14,798 bases of DNA from Bacteroidales bacterium (GTDB lineage: Bacteria > Bacteroidota > Bacteroidia > Bacteroidales > Bacteroidaceae). The translations under genes and the position numbers were made by a program. Below the pieces are notes generated by a model. That model searched no databases and had not been told where the DNA came from. It was given only the letters and a program-made list of their open reading frames with translations. The DNA is taken from contig SFID01000064.1 in assembly GCA_004555425.1 (NCBI GenBank), positions 1 to 14,798 of the forward strand, read 5' to 3'. Shown here one piece after another: positions 1-5,870 of this stretch (its first letter is position 1; every line of letters starts with the position of its first letter).

Positions 1-16
1 TGTGCTCTTCCGATCT
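1..16. other. Illumina adapter remnant at contig start
   Basis: Bases 1-16 (TGTGCTCTTCCGATCT) equal the last 16 bases of the standard Illumina read-2 adapter. This is library sequence, not genome. Genomic sequence can begin no earlier than about base 17. Confidence 0.95.
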
Positions 17-880
17 CTGGTATTCGATGGTCCAGCCACCTGCATTAACATCATCTACACGCTCACCCTGAGGATTGCTTGCAAAGTCATCCGTCACAAC
101 ATTCGTCTCACCCATCGAATACCAGAGTTCGCCAGTGTTATTTTCGTCACTCCAGTCCCATCTCCAGCCTTTCGACTCATAGATGTCCACCTCGTGATAA
201 TTGCCGTTCGCGTCAGTATAATAGACACCAAGTGTGTTCTCTGAGCCGGTGTACCAAAAGAAAGGATAGATGATGAAGGAACCCGTGGATACGTAAGTGA
301 AGTCGGACGTCACTTTTGCGATGTTGTTTTGGCTCTGTGGCACTGTAGCCAGCATACCCTGCACCTCGTCGTTCGTGTAGGTTCTGTACTGTGGGAAGGT
401 TTCGCCGTTGATTTCCACATCGCCGGTGAGTTTGGTAATGGTCACGTCACCGTACGTGCCATCAGGTCTCACGGTACGTGTGCCGCCGAAAGTCACCACG
501 CCGCCTGGCACGGTCTTCTGTGCCGTTGCGCCGTCGGTCACAACGATTTCCTTGGTGCCCTCCACCATGTCGAAGCCGAGCATGCGAGTGCCTTTCACTC
601 CCTCGTAGTCGCCCACGATGGCATACTCGTCGCCCATCTTGGCATAGATTTTCACTTCCGACTCCTTCATGGTGGAGACGGTCACGGTGCCACGTTCTGC
701 GAGGTTCCAGTCCTGCTCGGGGTCGATGTCGCCGAAAGTCTTGCGGAAGTCCTGCGCAAACTTGATAGCCTGTTCGGAGTAGCCGTTGTCGTAGTCGCTA
801 CAGCCAGCCACGGCAAGCGACATCATCGCTGCCGGAACGAAGAATGAAAGTAAACTTTTAATTTTCATTGTATTCTTCAT
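17..880 (-). CDS. Secreted lipoprotein, DUF4114/LruC-like, 3' end missing
   Basis: The open frame runs from an ATG at 880 (second in-frame ATG at 868) to the contig edge with no stop, about 288 codons. The N-terminus reads MKNTMKIKSLL, then a hydrophobic stretch and the lipobox LAVAGC, followed by SDYDNG. This indicates a lipoprotein exported by Sec and cleaved by signal peptidase II. Soon after comes FGDIDPEQDWN, a motif I associate with Bacteroidetes surface proteins of the DUF4842/DUF4114/LruC group. A later stretch, NTLGVYYTDANG, fits a DUF4114-like beta domain. The family assignment is from memory of motifs and is tentative; no enzymatic residues are recognisable. The last roughly five codons (bases 17-30) may be a library artefact. 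The gene is transcribed away from its neighbours and appears to be a separate unit. Confidence 0.8.
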
Positions 881-1032
881 ATTTGGTTTGATATTAATTT
901 GTTTTCTGCCTATTTGTCTTCTGTCCCGTGGATAGGATGTGTGTTGTAAATATCTTTTGGATTATATCAACTAACACTTTCATTGGGGTATGTACGGCTG
1001 CGATCACGCGCCATGCGCACGTTATAATTGTA

Positions 1033-1040
1033 CAAATTTA
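1033..1040 (-). promoter_or_regulatory. Candidate -7 box for the lipoprotein gene
   Basis: Read on the minus strand, this is TAAATTTG, a match to the Bacteroidetes -7 consensus TAnnTTTG. It would give a leader of about 145 bases before the ATG at 880. I see no clear TTTG -33 box at the expected distance, so the call is weak. Confidence 0.3.
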
Positions 1041-1169
1041 AGGCTTTTAGTTTACATAACGATAAAAAAACTTAAAAAAATGCGTTTAGGGGGATATTTT
1101 TTTACTTTTGGGGCAGTTTCTTGCCCTTCAGATTGCAGAGATTACACGGATTTTTTTAACAACGAATTT

Positions 1170-1276
1170 CCCTAATTTTACGAATTTTTCTTTTCAATGC
1201 CGCAAGCGGCAACGAAGGAAAACGAATGCTGAGTGTAGCCATTCGATTCCATTCGTAGCCGCTTGCGGCATTAGGG
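1170..1276. repeat. Large nested palindromic intergenic element
   Basis: Arms at 1196-1216 and 1252-1272 are inverted copies matching at 20 of 21 bases, built around GCCGCAAGCGGC. An outer pair, CCCTAAT (1170-1176) and ATTAGGG (1270-1276), extends it competitively, and an inner pair CGAATG/CATTCG (1223-1228, 1240-1245) sits in the loop. No open frame is involved. It looks like a dispersed REP- or MITE-type palindrome rather than a terminator, because no T-run follows on either strand. Confidence 0.65.
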
Positions 1277-1379
1277 ATATACATCTTCTCGCCGCATGGT
1301 AAATTAGAATGATTCGTGAATGATTCGTTTTATTGGCTACGCCGAGCTAAAGGTTCGTTGTTGAAAATGAAGCGTTGGG

Positions 1380-1420
1380 AACTCCCGAAACTTAAATAAT
1401 AAACATAAGTTTCGGGAGTT
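1380..1420 (-). terminator. 15-bp hairpin ending the DUF4248 gene set
   Basis: Perfect arms at 1380-1394 and 1406-1420 (AACTCCCGAAACTTA and its complement) enclose an 11-base loop. It lies just past the stop of the minus-strand set at 1424. There is no good T-run on the minus strand, while the plus strand has CTTTTA after it, so it may be bidirectional or act as an mRNA-stabilising end. Confidence 0.6.
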
Positions 1421-1423
1421 CTT

Positions 1424-1504
1424 TTACCGGTTCTTGCTGTGCAAGCGCTTCGCGATGACGCGGGCTTTAGAAAAGTGCCATTCGTTGTTCTGTATTCGCT
1501 GCAT
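1424..1504 (-). CDS. Possible 26-residue basic peptide, coupled to DUF4248 gene
   Basis: The DUF4248 stop and this ATG share one base (TGATG), an arrangement typical of translational coupling. The frame encodes a 26-residue peptide beginning MQRIQNNEWHFSKARV and ending HSKNR, rich in Lys and Arg with a possible amphipathic helix. The stop sits three bases before the terminator hairpin, so the frame exactly fills the space left in the transcript. I recognise no family. It could be chance, since a frame this short carries little information; the one-base overlap and the tight 3' end are the only support. Confidence 0.4.
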   Translation of the reverse strand: MQRIQNNEWHFSKARVIAKRLHSKNR

Positions 1505-1734
1505 CAGGGTTCGCCGAGGTAGTCCACGATGAGGTGGACTTGCCGTGGCGTGAAGACGCGGGCGGTCTTGCGGTAGCCAGTGCGTTGGAGTTCCTCGGTG
1601 AGTGTGGGGTGATGGTGTATCCATGTCATCAGGCGGTTGACAGCCGCATGGGGCGTGAGGTCGGGAGCATACATCTGTGCCAGTTCCTGCTTGCTCATCG
1701 CCACAATGTCCATGTCGTAGTCGTAGGTTTCCAT
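1504..1734 (-). CDS. DUF4248 family protein
   Basis: This is a 76-residue protein, the usual size for DUF4248. Family-like features run through it: MSKQELAQMYAPDLTP near residues 13-28, a central helix with RLMTWI (about 34-39), then GYRKTARVFTPRQVHLIVDYLGEP-type ending with the conserved TPRQV and LGEP. The fold looks like a small helical DNA-binding type, but the family's function is unknown. In Bacteroidetes such genes are often found near phage- or ICE-derived genes, HU-like proteins and capsule loci (recalled knowledge). It begins 21 bases after the stop of the upstream replication-type gene and is probably cotranscribed with it. No Shine-Dalgarno sequence is visible, which is normal in this phylum. 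Confidence 0.8.
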   Translation of the reverse strand: METYDYDMDIVAMSKQELAQMYAPDLTPHAAVNRLMTWIHHHPTLTEELQRTGYRKTARVFTPRQVHLIVDYLGEP

Positions 1735-1755
1735 GTGTGTTGGGGGTTGGTGGGG

Positions 1756-2661
1756 TTAGTTGTTTTCTTCGTCGTCGAGCAGTTCTTTGTTTTCTTCCAG
1801 CCATTTGATGCTGAAGGGGTCTCCTTCTGCCGCCCGTCGCCGTGCCTCGGCAAGTGTCTTGCGGAAGTTCTCGCGGCTCTCGCGCCCCAGTTCCTCCTTG
1901 TGGCGCAGGGCAGCCTGGCGTGCTTCTTCCTCGTTGGCAAGTCGCTGCTGTGCCGCTTCTTCCTGCTGGCGGTTGCGGAGGTATCGGAAGAGTTCGATGC
2001 GCTCATACCAGAGTGCGAAGTGGCGCAGGGCGTCGTTGGGCTCCTTGCTGACGGTGGCGGTGTTCTGGAGGTGGCGCACAAACTCGCCGATGCGGTGGCG
2101 GAGTTGGTCGGGGGTGATGCCGTTGTTGCGGCAGAAGGTGGCGACCCACTCGGTGCGTCCCATGAGGAAGGGTGCCACTTCGTCGGGCGTGAGTTCTTTC
2201 TCCCCTCCCCTTTCGTGGAGAGCGAGGCTTTTCTTCTTCTCTTCTTTTTCTTTGTCTTGGTTTTCTGTCTTTAAAGCGTGTGGGGTTCTATTTAAAGGGG
2301 CTGTCGGTTGAGCGATGCTCTTTTGCATCATGGCGTGCGGCATTCTGGCATCGCGCTGCCGCAACTGATAGACGCAGTGGGTGTTGCAGCCGGCTCCGGC
2401 TGTGTGGCAGACGAGGATGCCCGCCTCGATGAGGTCGTGGCGTGCGGCTGCCAGGGTGCGGGTCGTCATGCCCACTTGCCCAGCCATGACGCGGTCGCTC
2501 ATCTCGATGGTGTCGGGCCAGCACTGGCGGTTCATGGTGGCGACGAGCATGAGGTAGAGGTGGATGGCGGTGTGACTCAACTGTGACTGGAGGACGGCAT
2601 CGAAGAGTGCCGTGACGTTTGCCACATAGGGGCTTCGGTAGGATTTGCAATAAGTCTTCAT
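1756..2661 (-). CDS. Winged-helix, DUF7833-like replication-type protein
   Basis: The 301-residue product has three visible parts. Residues about 20-100 resemble a winged helix, with MAGQVGMTTRTLAAARHDL as the helix-turn-helix and ending in a wing with Tyr-Gln-Leu. Residues about 105-155 are a polar, charged linker (EKEEKKK). Residues about 158-225 form a helical domain with TEWVATFCRNNGIT and HFALWYERI that resembles DUF7833 of Bacteroidetes phage- or plasmid-type proteins. The rest, to 301, is a highly charged, probably coiled helix rich in Glu, Arg and Gln. The overall plan recalls DnaD-like primosome or replication-initiation proteins, but no catalytic motif is seen and the role is inferred. 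The gene is divergent from the S24 repressor and heads the DUF4248 set, suggesting repressor control. The domain name is recalled and should be treated as tentative. Confidence 0.75.
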   Translation of the reverse strand: MKTYCKSYRSPYVANVTALFDAVLQSQLSHTAIHLYLMLVATMNRQCWPDTIEMSDRVMAGQVGMTTRTLAAARHDLIEAGILVCHTAGAGCNTHCVYQLRQRDARMPHAMMQKSIAQPTAPLNRTPHALKTENQDKEKEEKKKSLALHERGGEKELTPDEVAPFLMGRTEWVATFCRNNGITPDQLRHRIGEFVRHLQNTATVSKEPNDALRHFALWYERIELFRYLRNRQQEEAAQQRLANEEEARQAALRHKEELGRESRENFRKTLAEARRRAAEGDPFSIKWLEENKELLDDEENN

Positions 2662-2668
2662 GTTGCTT

Positions 2669-2682
2669 TTTTCGTTTGAAAC
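2669..2682. promoter_or_regulatory. Second operator-like site, next to replication-type gene start
   Basis: TTTTCGTTTGAAAC contains TTTC-N4-GAAA and matches the reverse complement of the palindrome at 2771-2784 at 12 of 14 bases. It lies 8 bases upstream of the minus-strand ATG at 2661. As a repressor site this is inference from repetition alone. Confidence 0.4.
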
Positions 2683-2703
2683 ATCATTTTTCTTTTGTTT
2701 TTC

Positions 2704-2734
2704 TTTGTTATTTGACTGATAAACCGTAACTTTG
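2704..2734 (+). promoter_or_regulatory. Rightward promoter candidate for the S24 repressor
   Basis: TTTG at 2704-2707 and TAACTTTG at 2727-2734, 19 bases apart, match the Bacteroidetes -33/-7 pattern (TTTG, TAnnTTTG). Transcription starting near 2740 would give a leader of about 345 bases carrying the four hairpin repeats before the ATG at 3086. A promoter nearer the gene cannot be excluded. Confidence 0.5.
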
Positions 2735-2759
2735 CGGTGCGTTTATCTCAAATGCGATG

Positions 2760-2791
2760 CAAAGTTAGCGGTTTCAAATGAAACAGCCAAA
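2760..2791 (-). promoter_or_regulatory. Leftward promoter candidate for the replication-type gene
   Basis: On the minus strand, TTTG (2788-2791) and TAACTTTG (2760-2767) are 20 bases apart and fit the Bacteroidetes consensus. Transcription would start near 2754 and reach the ATG at 2661 after about 90 bases. The box is the mirror image of the rightward one, TAACTTTGC and GCAAAGTTA forming a 9-bp inverted repeat. Confidence 0.55.
2771..2784. promoter_or_regulatory. Operator-like palindrome inside leftward promoter spacer
   Basis: GTTTCAAATGAAAC has perfect 6-base arms (GTTTCA/TGAAAC) around AA. It sits entirely between the -33 and -7 boxes of the leftward promoter and about 30 bases downstream of the predicted rightward start. 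A bound repressor would block both. The most likely ligand is the S24 repressor encoded at 3086, by position only. Confidence 0.5.
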
Positions 2792-2810
2792 TGTTTTTGG
2801 GAAAATGTTT

Positions 2811-3042
2811 GAGGGAGAACCAGCGGGGAAACCGCTGGACGCAGGGAGGAGAAAGGGAAGGAGGGAGGACCAGCGGGAAACCGCTGGACGCAGGGAGAGG
2901 AAGGAGAAGGAGGGAGAACCAGCGGGAAACCGCTGGACGCAGGGAGGGGAAGGAGAAGGAGGAAAGGAAGGAGGGAGGGAGGACCGGCGGGGAAACCGCT
3001 GGATGCAGGGAGGGGAAAGGGAAGGAGGAAGGAAGGAGGAGA
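2811..3042 (+). repeat. Four hairpin-plus-purine repeats upstream of repressor
   Basis: Four units each hold a 7-bp hairpin, CCAGCGG-loop-CCGCTGG, at 2820-2838, 2870-2887, 2919-2936 and 2984-3002, followed by AYGCAGGGAG and a G/A-only tract. Spacing is about 50, 49 and 65 bases. Copies 2 and 3 have a GAAA (GNRA-type) tetraloop; copies 1 and 4 have GGAAA. In copy 4 one arm reads CCGGCGG, leaving a G-U pair. The array fills the predicted leader of the repressor gene. No reading frame of known type is present in it. Confidence 0.85.
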
Positions 3043-3085
3043 GCTAACTCTTATAAATACAATAATCAAAAAAAACGTAGAGATT

Positions 3086-3766
3086 ATGACTGACAAGGAA
3101 AAACTGACAGCGTTGATGGAGAAGTTTTCGGGCGGCAGCCAACAGGTGTTTGCCCAACTCATCGGTGTGCCCCGTTCGAACATTGCCACATGGATGCACC
3201 GCAACAGCATCACTGCTAACGGCAGGGAGGCGATTCTGGACACGTTTCCGCAGGTGAGCCGCGAGTGGCTGATGGGCAACTCGGTGCGCTACAGCGTGTC
3301 GCCTGCCTCGAAGAGGGCGGACATGCTGACGGACGATGCCAACGTCATCCGCTTCTCGCGCGAGGACCTGGTGCCGCTCTACGACGAGTGCCGTGCCTCG
3401 TGCGGCGTGGTGGAGCAGTTTGAGCATCCTGAGTATGCGACGGAGTTCATCCATGTGCCAGGGTCGGATGCTATCGCCGCCCTCACTGCCGAGGGCATCT
3501 CGATGGAGCCGAGCATCCACAGCGGCGACTACTGTCTCATCGGCAGCAGCATCGACCTGCAAGATGCTGACGACAAGCATATCTACTTGATTGTCACTAA
3601 GGATGGGCATTGTATGTTCAAGCGCATCTTTAACGAAGGGCGACGGGCTGAGAACATCCTCGTGCTGTCGGAGAATCCTGAATATTCGCCTCATGCACAG
3701 GCGGTGGCTAAGGCGGACATCCTGCATGTGTATCCGCTGAGGTATGTGGTACACAGGATGTGGTAG
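3086..3766 (+). CDS. CI/LexA-like transcriptional repressor (HTH + S24 peptidase)
   Basis: The 226-residue protein has an N-terminal helix-turn-helix (about 8-65, with QQVFAQLIGVPRSNIATWM as the core) and a C-terminal S24 self-cleaving domain (about 105-220). The likely catalytic serine is S139 in GISMEPSIHSGDY and the likely lysine is K179 in HCMFKRIF, 40 residues later. A Cys-Gly pair at 106-107 is a plausible cleavage site, 33 residues before the serine; LexA and lambda CI show similar spacings and cleave Ala-Gly. All parts needed for RecA-stimulated self-cleavage therefore look present. The protein would repress its target genes until DNA damage. The divergent replication-type gene and the palindromes between them make that operon the likely target. 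It could regulate other genes elsewhere; the host SOS LexA is an alternative but less likely given the CI-like HTH. Confidence 0.88.
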   Translation: MTDKEKLTALMEKFSGGSQQVFAQLIGVPRSNIATWMHRNSITANGREAILDTFPQVSREWLMGNSVRYSVSPASKRADMLTDDANVIRFSREDLVPLYDECRASCGVVEQFEHPEYATEFIHVPGSDAIAALTAEGISMEPSIHSGDYCLIGSSIDLQDADDKHIYLIVTKDGHCMFKRIFNEGRRAENILVLSENPEYSPHAQAVAKADILHVYPLRYVVHRMW

Positions 3767-3804
3767 AAAGGAATGGCGCTTCTTTCGACTACGAGTTATT
3801 TTTT

Positions 3805-3824
3805 GCATACGAATGATGCTTTTT
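3805..3824 (+). terminator. Weak terminator-like hairpin after repressor gene
   Basis: GCAT-acgaatg-ATGC is followed directly by TTTTT, 38 bases past the repressor stop. The 4-bp stem is short, so function is doubtful. Confidence 0.25.
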
Positions 3825-3861
3825 AACATTTGGCGGGGTGTCTGCCCTATGTCGGCACGGT

Positions 3862-3921
3862 GCGCGTGGTATTTCATTCTGACAGGATGAAATATTTCGT
3901 TCTTACAGCGCGTGTTATTTC
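3862..3921. repeat. Imperfect 46-bp-spaced direct repeats downstream of repressor
   Basis: GCGCGTGGTATTTC (3862-3875) recurs as GCGCGTGTTATTTC (3908-3921), 13 of 14 bases. Inside, ATTTCATTCTGACAG (3871-3885) recurs as ATTTCGTTCTTACAG (3894-3908), 13 of 15. The first also forms a hairpin with AGGATGAAAT (3884-3893). No gene lies here. It may be a degenerate repeat element or a regulator site. Confidence 0.5.
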
Positions 3922-3923
3922 GC

Positions 3924-4020
3924 GATGGAAGAGGAGAAAGAGGGGGAAAGGGAGGAGGGAGGAAAAGGGGCAGCGGGAAAACCGCTGCCCGCAGGGAGGA
4001 GGGAGGAAGGAGGGAGGGAG
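3924..4020 (+). repeat. Fifth hairpin-plus-purine repeat, downstream of repressor
   Basis: A purine-only run leads into GGGCAGCGG-GAAAA-CCGCTGCCC (3968-3976 and 3982-3990), then GCAGGGAGG and another purine run. It is the same design as the four copies before the gene, but the outer stem pairs differ in a compensated way (G-C in place of C-G), and the stem is 9 bp. The repressor gene is thus bracketed by this repeat, with all copies in the same orientation. Confidence 0.75.
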
Positions 4021-4033
4021 ATTGGGGGGAGCA

Positions 4034-4073
4034 AGAAAAATCCGCTCCATCTGGTGAGAGATGGGGCGGATTT
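4034..4073 (-). terminator. Intrinsic terminator of the propeller-like gene
   Basis: Arms 4038-4052 and 4059-4073 pair over 15 bases with a single G-U wobble and a 6-base loop. On the minus strand the stem runs into TTTTTCTTGC. It lies 28 bases beyond the stop at 4102, marking the end of the minus-strand envelope gene set. Confidence 0.85.
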
Positions 4074-4101
4074 GTTAATTGTGGGGGGGGATTCGGGGGG
4101 A

Positions 4102-5673
4102 TTACTTGAGAAGTACTTTCTTGCCGTTCTTGATGACGATGCCCTTGTAGTCGGGACCGACGGGCTGACCTGCAAGGTTGTAGGCTGGGGCATCGGCTGC
4201 TGATGGGGCGATGGCTGGGATGTCGGAGGCTGGCTCTGCATTCAGGTCAATGGACATGACTGTGAGGTCGGTGCCGTCGATGGTGACGATTGCCGCATAG
4301 TCTGACTTCCATGCTGAGATGGAGGCGATGTCGCCTGTGCTCATGTCGAAGTCGTCGTCGCTGTCATCGCCGTCTGCCAGCATATCGCCTGTGGCAAGGT
4401 CGATTCGGTAGGCGTCTTTGTTGGTGGTGAAGTAGATGTTGTCGTCACTGATTGCTATGGCGGTTGCCTTCACATCGTCTTCAGGCAGGGAGGCGGTGCG
4501 GTTCCACTTGGGGGTGAAGTCGCTTGCCTTGATGGCTGCCACAAAGGCATAGTCCTTTTCGTGGCTGATGCTGACGTCGAACCAGTCGGAACCATAGGTG
4601 GTGCCTGCCATGTAGATGGTGCCGTCCTGCACATAGAAACCTGCGATGCTGTAAGGGATGGCTTCGCCTGCATTCTTGTTGCCTGTGAATTCCTTGGCTG
4701 AGATGCCGTCCTTGATGGTTCCGATGACGAGTGCATGGTCTTTTATGCCGCTGTCGTCGTTGGTGGTCTCGAAGGTGAAGCCCTTGCTGGCATCGGGTGT
4801 GGCGAGTGTGAGGTTGCCGAAGCCGATGAAGGCGTAAACGACGTTGCCGTCAGCGTCGAAGTCGAAGTTGAGGGCTTCGGGATAGACCTGCTCGTAGGAG
4901 ATGCGCTCGGTGCTCTGCACGGTGAGCACGCTGGTGGCTCCCGAGAGGTCGCTCTTGCTGAGGGAGAAGATGCCCTTGCTGCGGTTCTCCATGTACATGA
5001 CGCCGAACACGTCCAGATAGGCAGCCTTCCAGCCCAGGTCATCCACGTTGGCATTGTAGTTGGCAGCCACATAGAGTTTGCTGCCGTTGAGCTTGATGGT
5101 GGTGGGAGACACGTAGAGATCTTCGGGGTAGTAGAGTCCGGTGGCAAGAAGGTCGGCATCGGGTGTGGCGAGGAAGGTCTTCACTGCCTCGAACTTACCG
5201 TCCTTGCTCACTTTTGCGATGAAGGCAGACAGTACGTCTTCGCTCTTGATGGTGCCTTTCACACCGTCGGCGCCGGTGTATTCCACTTCGTCGGTGAAGG
5301 AGCCTGCTGCATAGAGGGTTCCGTCTTCGTCAACTGTCATGGCTGAAACGGCAATGTTGCCGACCATTGGGGCAGCCCAGAGTTCCTTGCCTTCTTTGTC
5401 GTACTTGACGATGGCTGAGGAGGTCATGCCTTCAGGGTCGGGCAGTGCCTTGCCTGCAAAGGTGAAGGACTTGGTGAATGTGCTGGCCACATAGACGGAG
5501 CCGTCGGCTGCCTGTGCCACATCAGCGGCATTGATTTCATCGTCGTCTGCCACGGGGGTGAATGTGGCTGCCCAGCCGTTTTCGACCTTCATGTCATCGC
5601 CGGTAATGAACGCTTGTGCGGATGCACTCATTGTGGCTACGAATGCCACTAACATAAGTAACAGTTTCTTCAT
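4102..5673 (-). CDS. Secreted propeller-like protein with C-terminal sorting-type tail
   Basis: The 523-residue product starts with a clear Sec signal peptide (MKKLLLMLVAFVATMSASAQA) and has no lipobox. The body is built of repeated beta stretches such as DGSVYVAST, DGTLYAAGSF, GSKLYVAANY, GTIYMAGTTY and DNIYFTTN, the spacing expected of blades of a beta-propeller (PQQ- or SBBP-like). An acidic run (about 430-442, DDSDDDFD) could bind calcium. The last 27 residues (YNLAGQPV then KGIVIKNGKKVLLK) resemble the short conserved ends of many Prevotella/Bacteroides exported proteins and may be a sorting or anchoring tail; that is recalled, not proven. It is the last gene before a strong terminator and may be cotranscribed with the SusD-like gene across a 192-base gap. 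The function is unknown; ligand binding at the surface is the simplest guess. Confidence 0.8.
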   Translation of the reverse strand: MKKLLLMLVAFVATMSASAQAFITGDDMKVENGWAATFTPVADDDEINAADVAQAADGSVYVASTFTKSFTFAGKALPDPEGMTSSAIVKYDKEGKELWAAPMVGNIAVSAMTVDEDGTLYAAGSFTDEVEYTGADGVKGTIKSEDVLSAFIAKVSKDGKFEAVKTFLATPDADLLATGLYYPEDLYVSPTTIKLNGSKLYVAANYNANVDDLGWKAAYLDVFGVMYMENRSKGIFSLSKSDLSGATSVLTVQSTERISYEQVYPEALNFDFDADGNVVYAFIGFGNLTLATPDASKGFTFETTNDDSGIKDHALVIGTIKDGISAKEFTGNKNAGEAIPYSIAGFYVQDGTIYMAGTTYGSDWFDVSISHEKDYAFVAAIKASDFTPKWNRTASLPEDDVKATAIAISDDNIYFTTNKDAYRIDLATGDMLADGDDSDDDFDMSTGDIASISAWKSDYAAIVTIDGTDLTVMSIDLNAEPASDIPAIAPSAADAPAYNLAGQPVGPDYKGIVIKNGKKVLLK

Positions 5674-5736
5674 AAAAAAGTTGTTTAAAAGTGAATGATA
5701 TGGTTAACTATAATATTATTTAAGTGAATAGTGAAT

Positions 5737-5870
5737 AGTGAAAAATTTAAGTTACCTGCCGTGTGGCGTGTTGGCATCCTGTTTGTCAATGATAGTTTTA
5801 CTTTTAGTTTTTAACTTTCATTTTTTAGTCTATCACCTCGCCGCATGGCAGGTAACTTAAATTTTTCACT
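5737..5870. repeat. 134-bp inverted-repeat (MITE-like) element overlapping susD-like stop
   Basis: Arms at 5737-5760 and 5847-5870 are perfect 24-base inverted copies. They extend inward to 5768 and 5839, giving 32 pairs with only two G-U-type mismatches. Outside, both flanks are GTGAAWA heptad repeats. The 70-base core is AT-rich and holds no gene. The right arm contains the TGA (5866-5868) of the SusD-like gene. Confidence 0.85.

Larger units (their letters stand above)
881..1379. other. Gene-free stretch between lipoprotein and DUF4248 set
   Basis: No convincing gene is present; short open frames here lack family features. It is AT-rich near 1020-1180 and holds the lipoprotein promoter candidate, the nested palindrome at 1170-1276, and a 10-base direct repeat (AATGATTCGT, twice, about 1308-1328). 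The wording GATTACACGGATTTTT at 1139 onward resembles intergenic repeat text I associate with Bacteroidales genomes. Confidence 0.6.

Noticed and set aside
329..847. Plus-strand open frame opposite the left lipoprotein gene
   Set aside because: The minus frame has a lipobox signal peptide and a family motif; it just lacks a stop because the contig ends.
881..1379. tRNA or small RNA gene in the left intergenic region
   Set aside because: No cloverleaf, CCA end or TTCGANTC-type T-loop was seen; the palindrome explains the structure present.
1505..1804. Upstream extension of the 26-residue peptide frame (126 residues)
   Set aside because: It overlaps the DUF4248 gene in another frame and is an Arg/Pro/His-rich shadow; only the part after the DUF4248 stop is plausible.
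1534..2274. Plus-strand open frame opposite the DUF4248 and winged-helix genes
   Set aside because: The minus-strand proteins have recognisable family features; this frame is low-complexity Val/Phe/Leu and crosses both genes.
2811..3042. CRISPR array
   Set aside because: Repeats are short hairpins with irregular spacing (50, 49, 65) and the intervals are related purine tracts, not unique spacers. No cas gene is present.
2743..3279. Minus-strand Pro/Ser-rich open frame over the hairpin repeats
   Set aside because: It is the translation of the repeat array and its purine tracts, with no family features and no promoter or start support.
3044..3877. Minus-strand open frame over the S24 repressor
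   Set aside because: His/Arg-rich shadow; the plus frame has a complete HTH and S24 catalytic residues.
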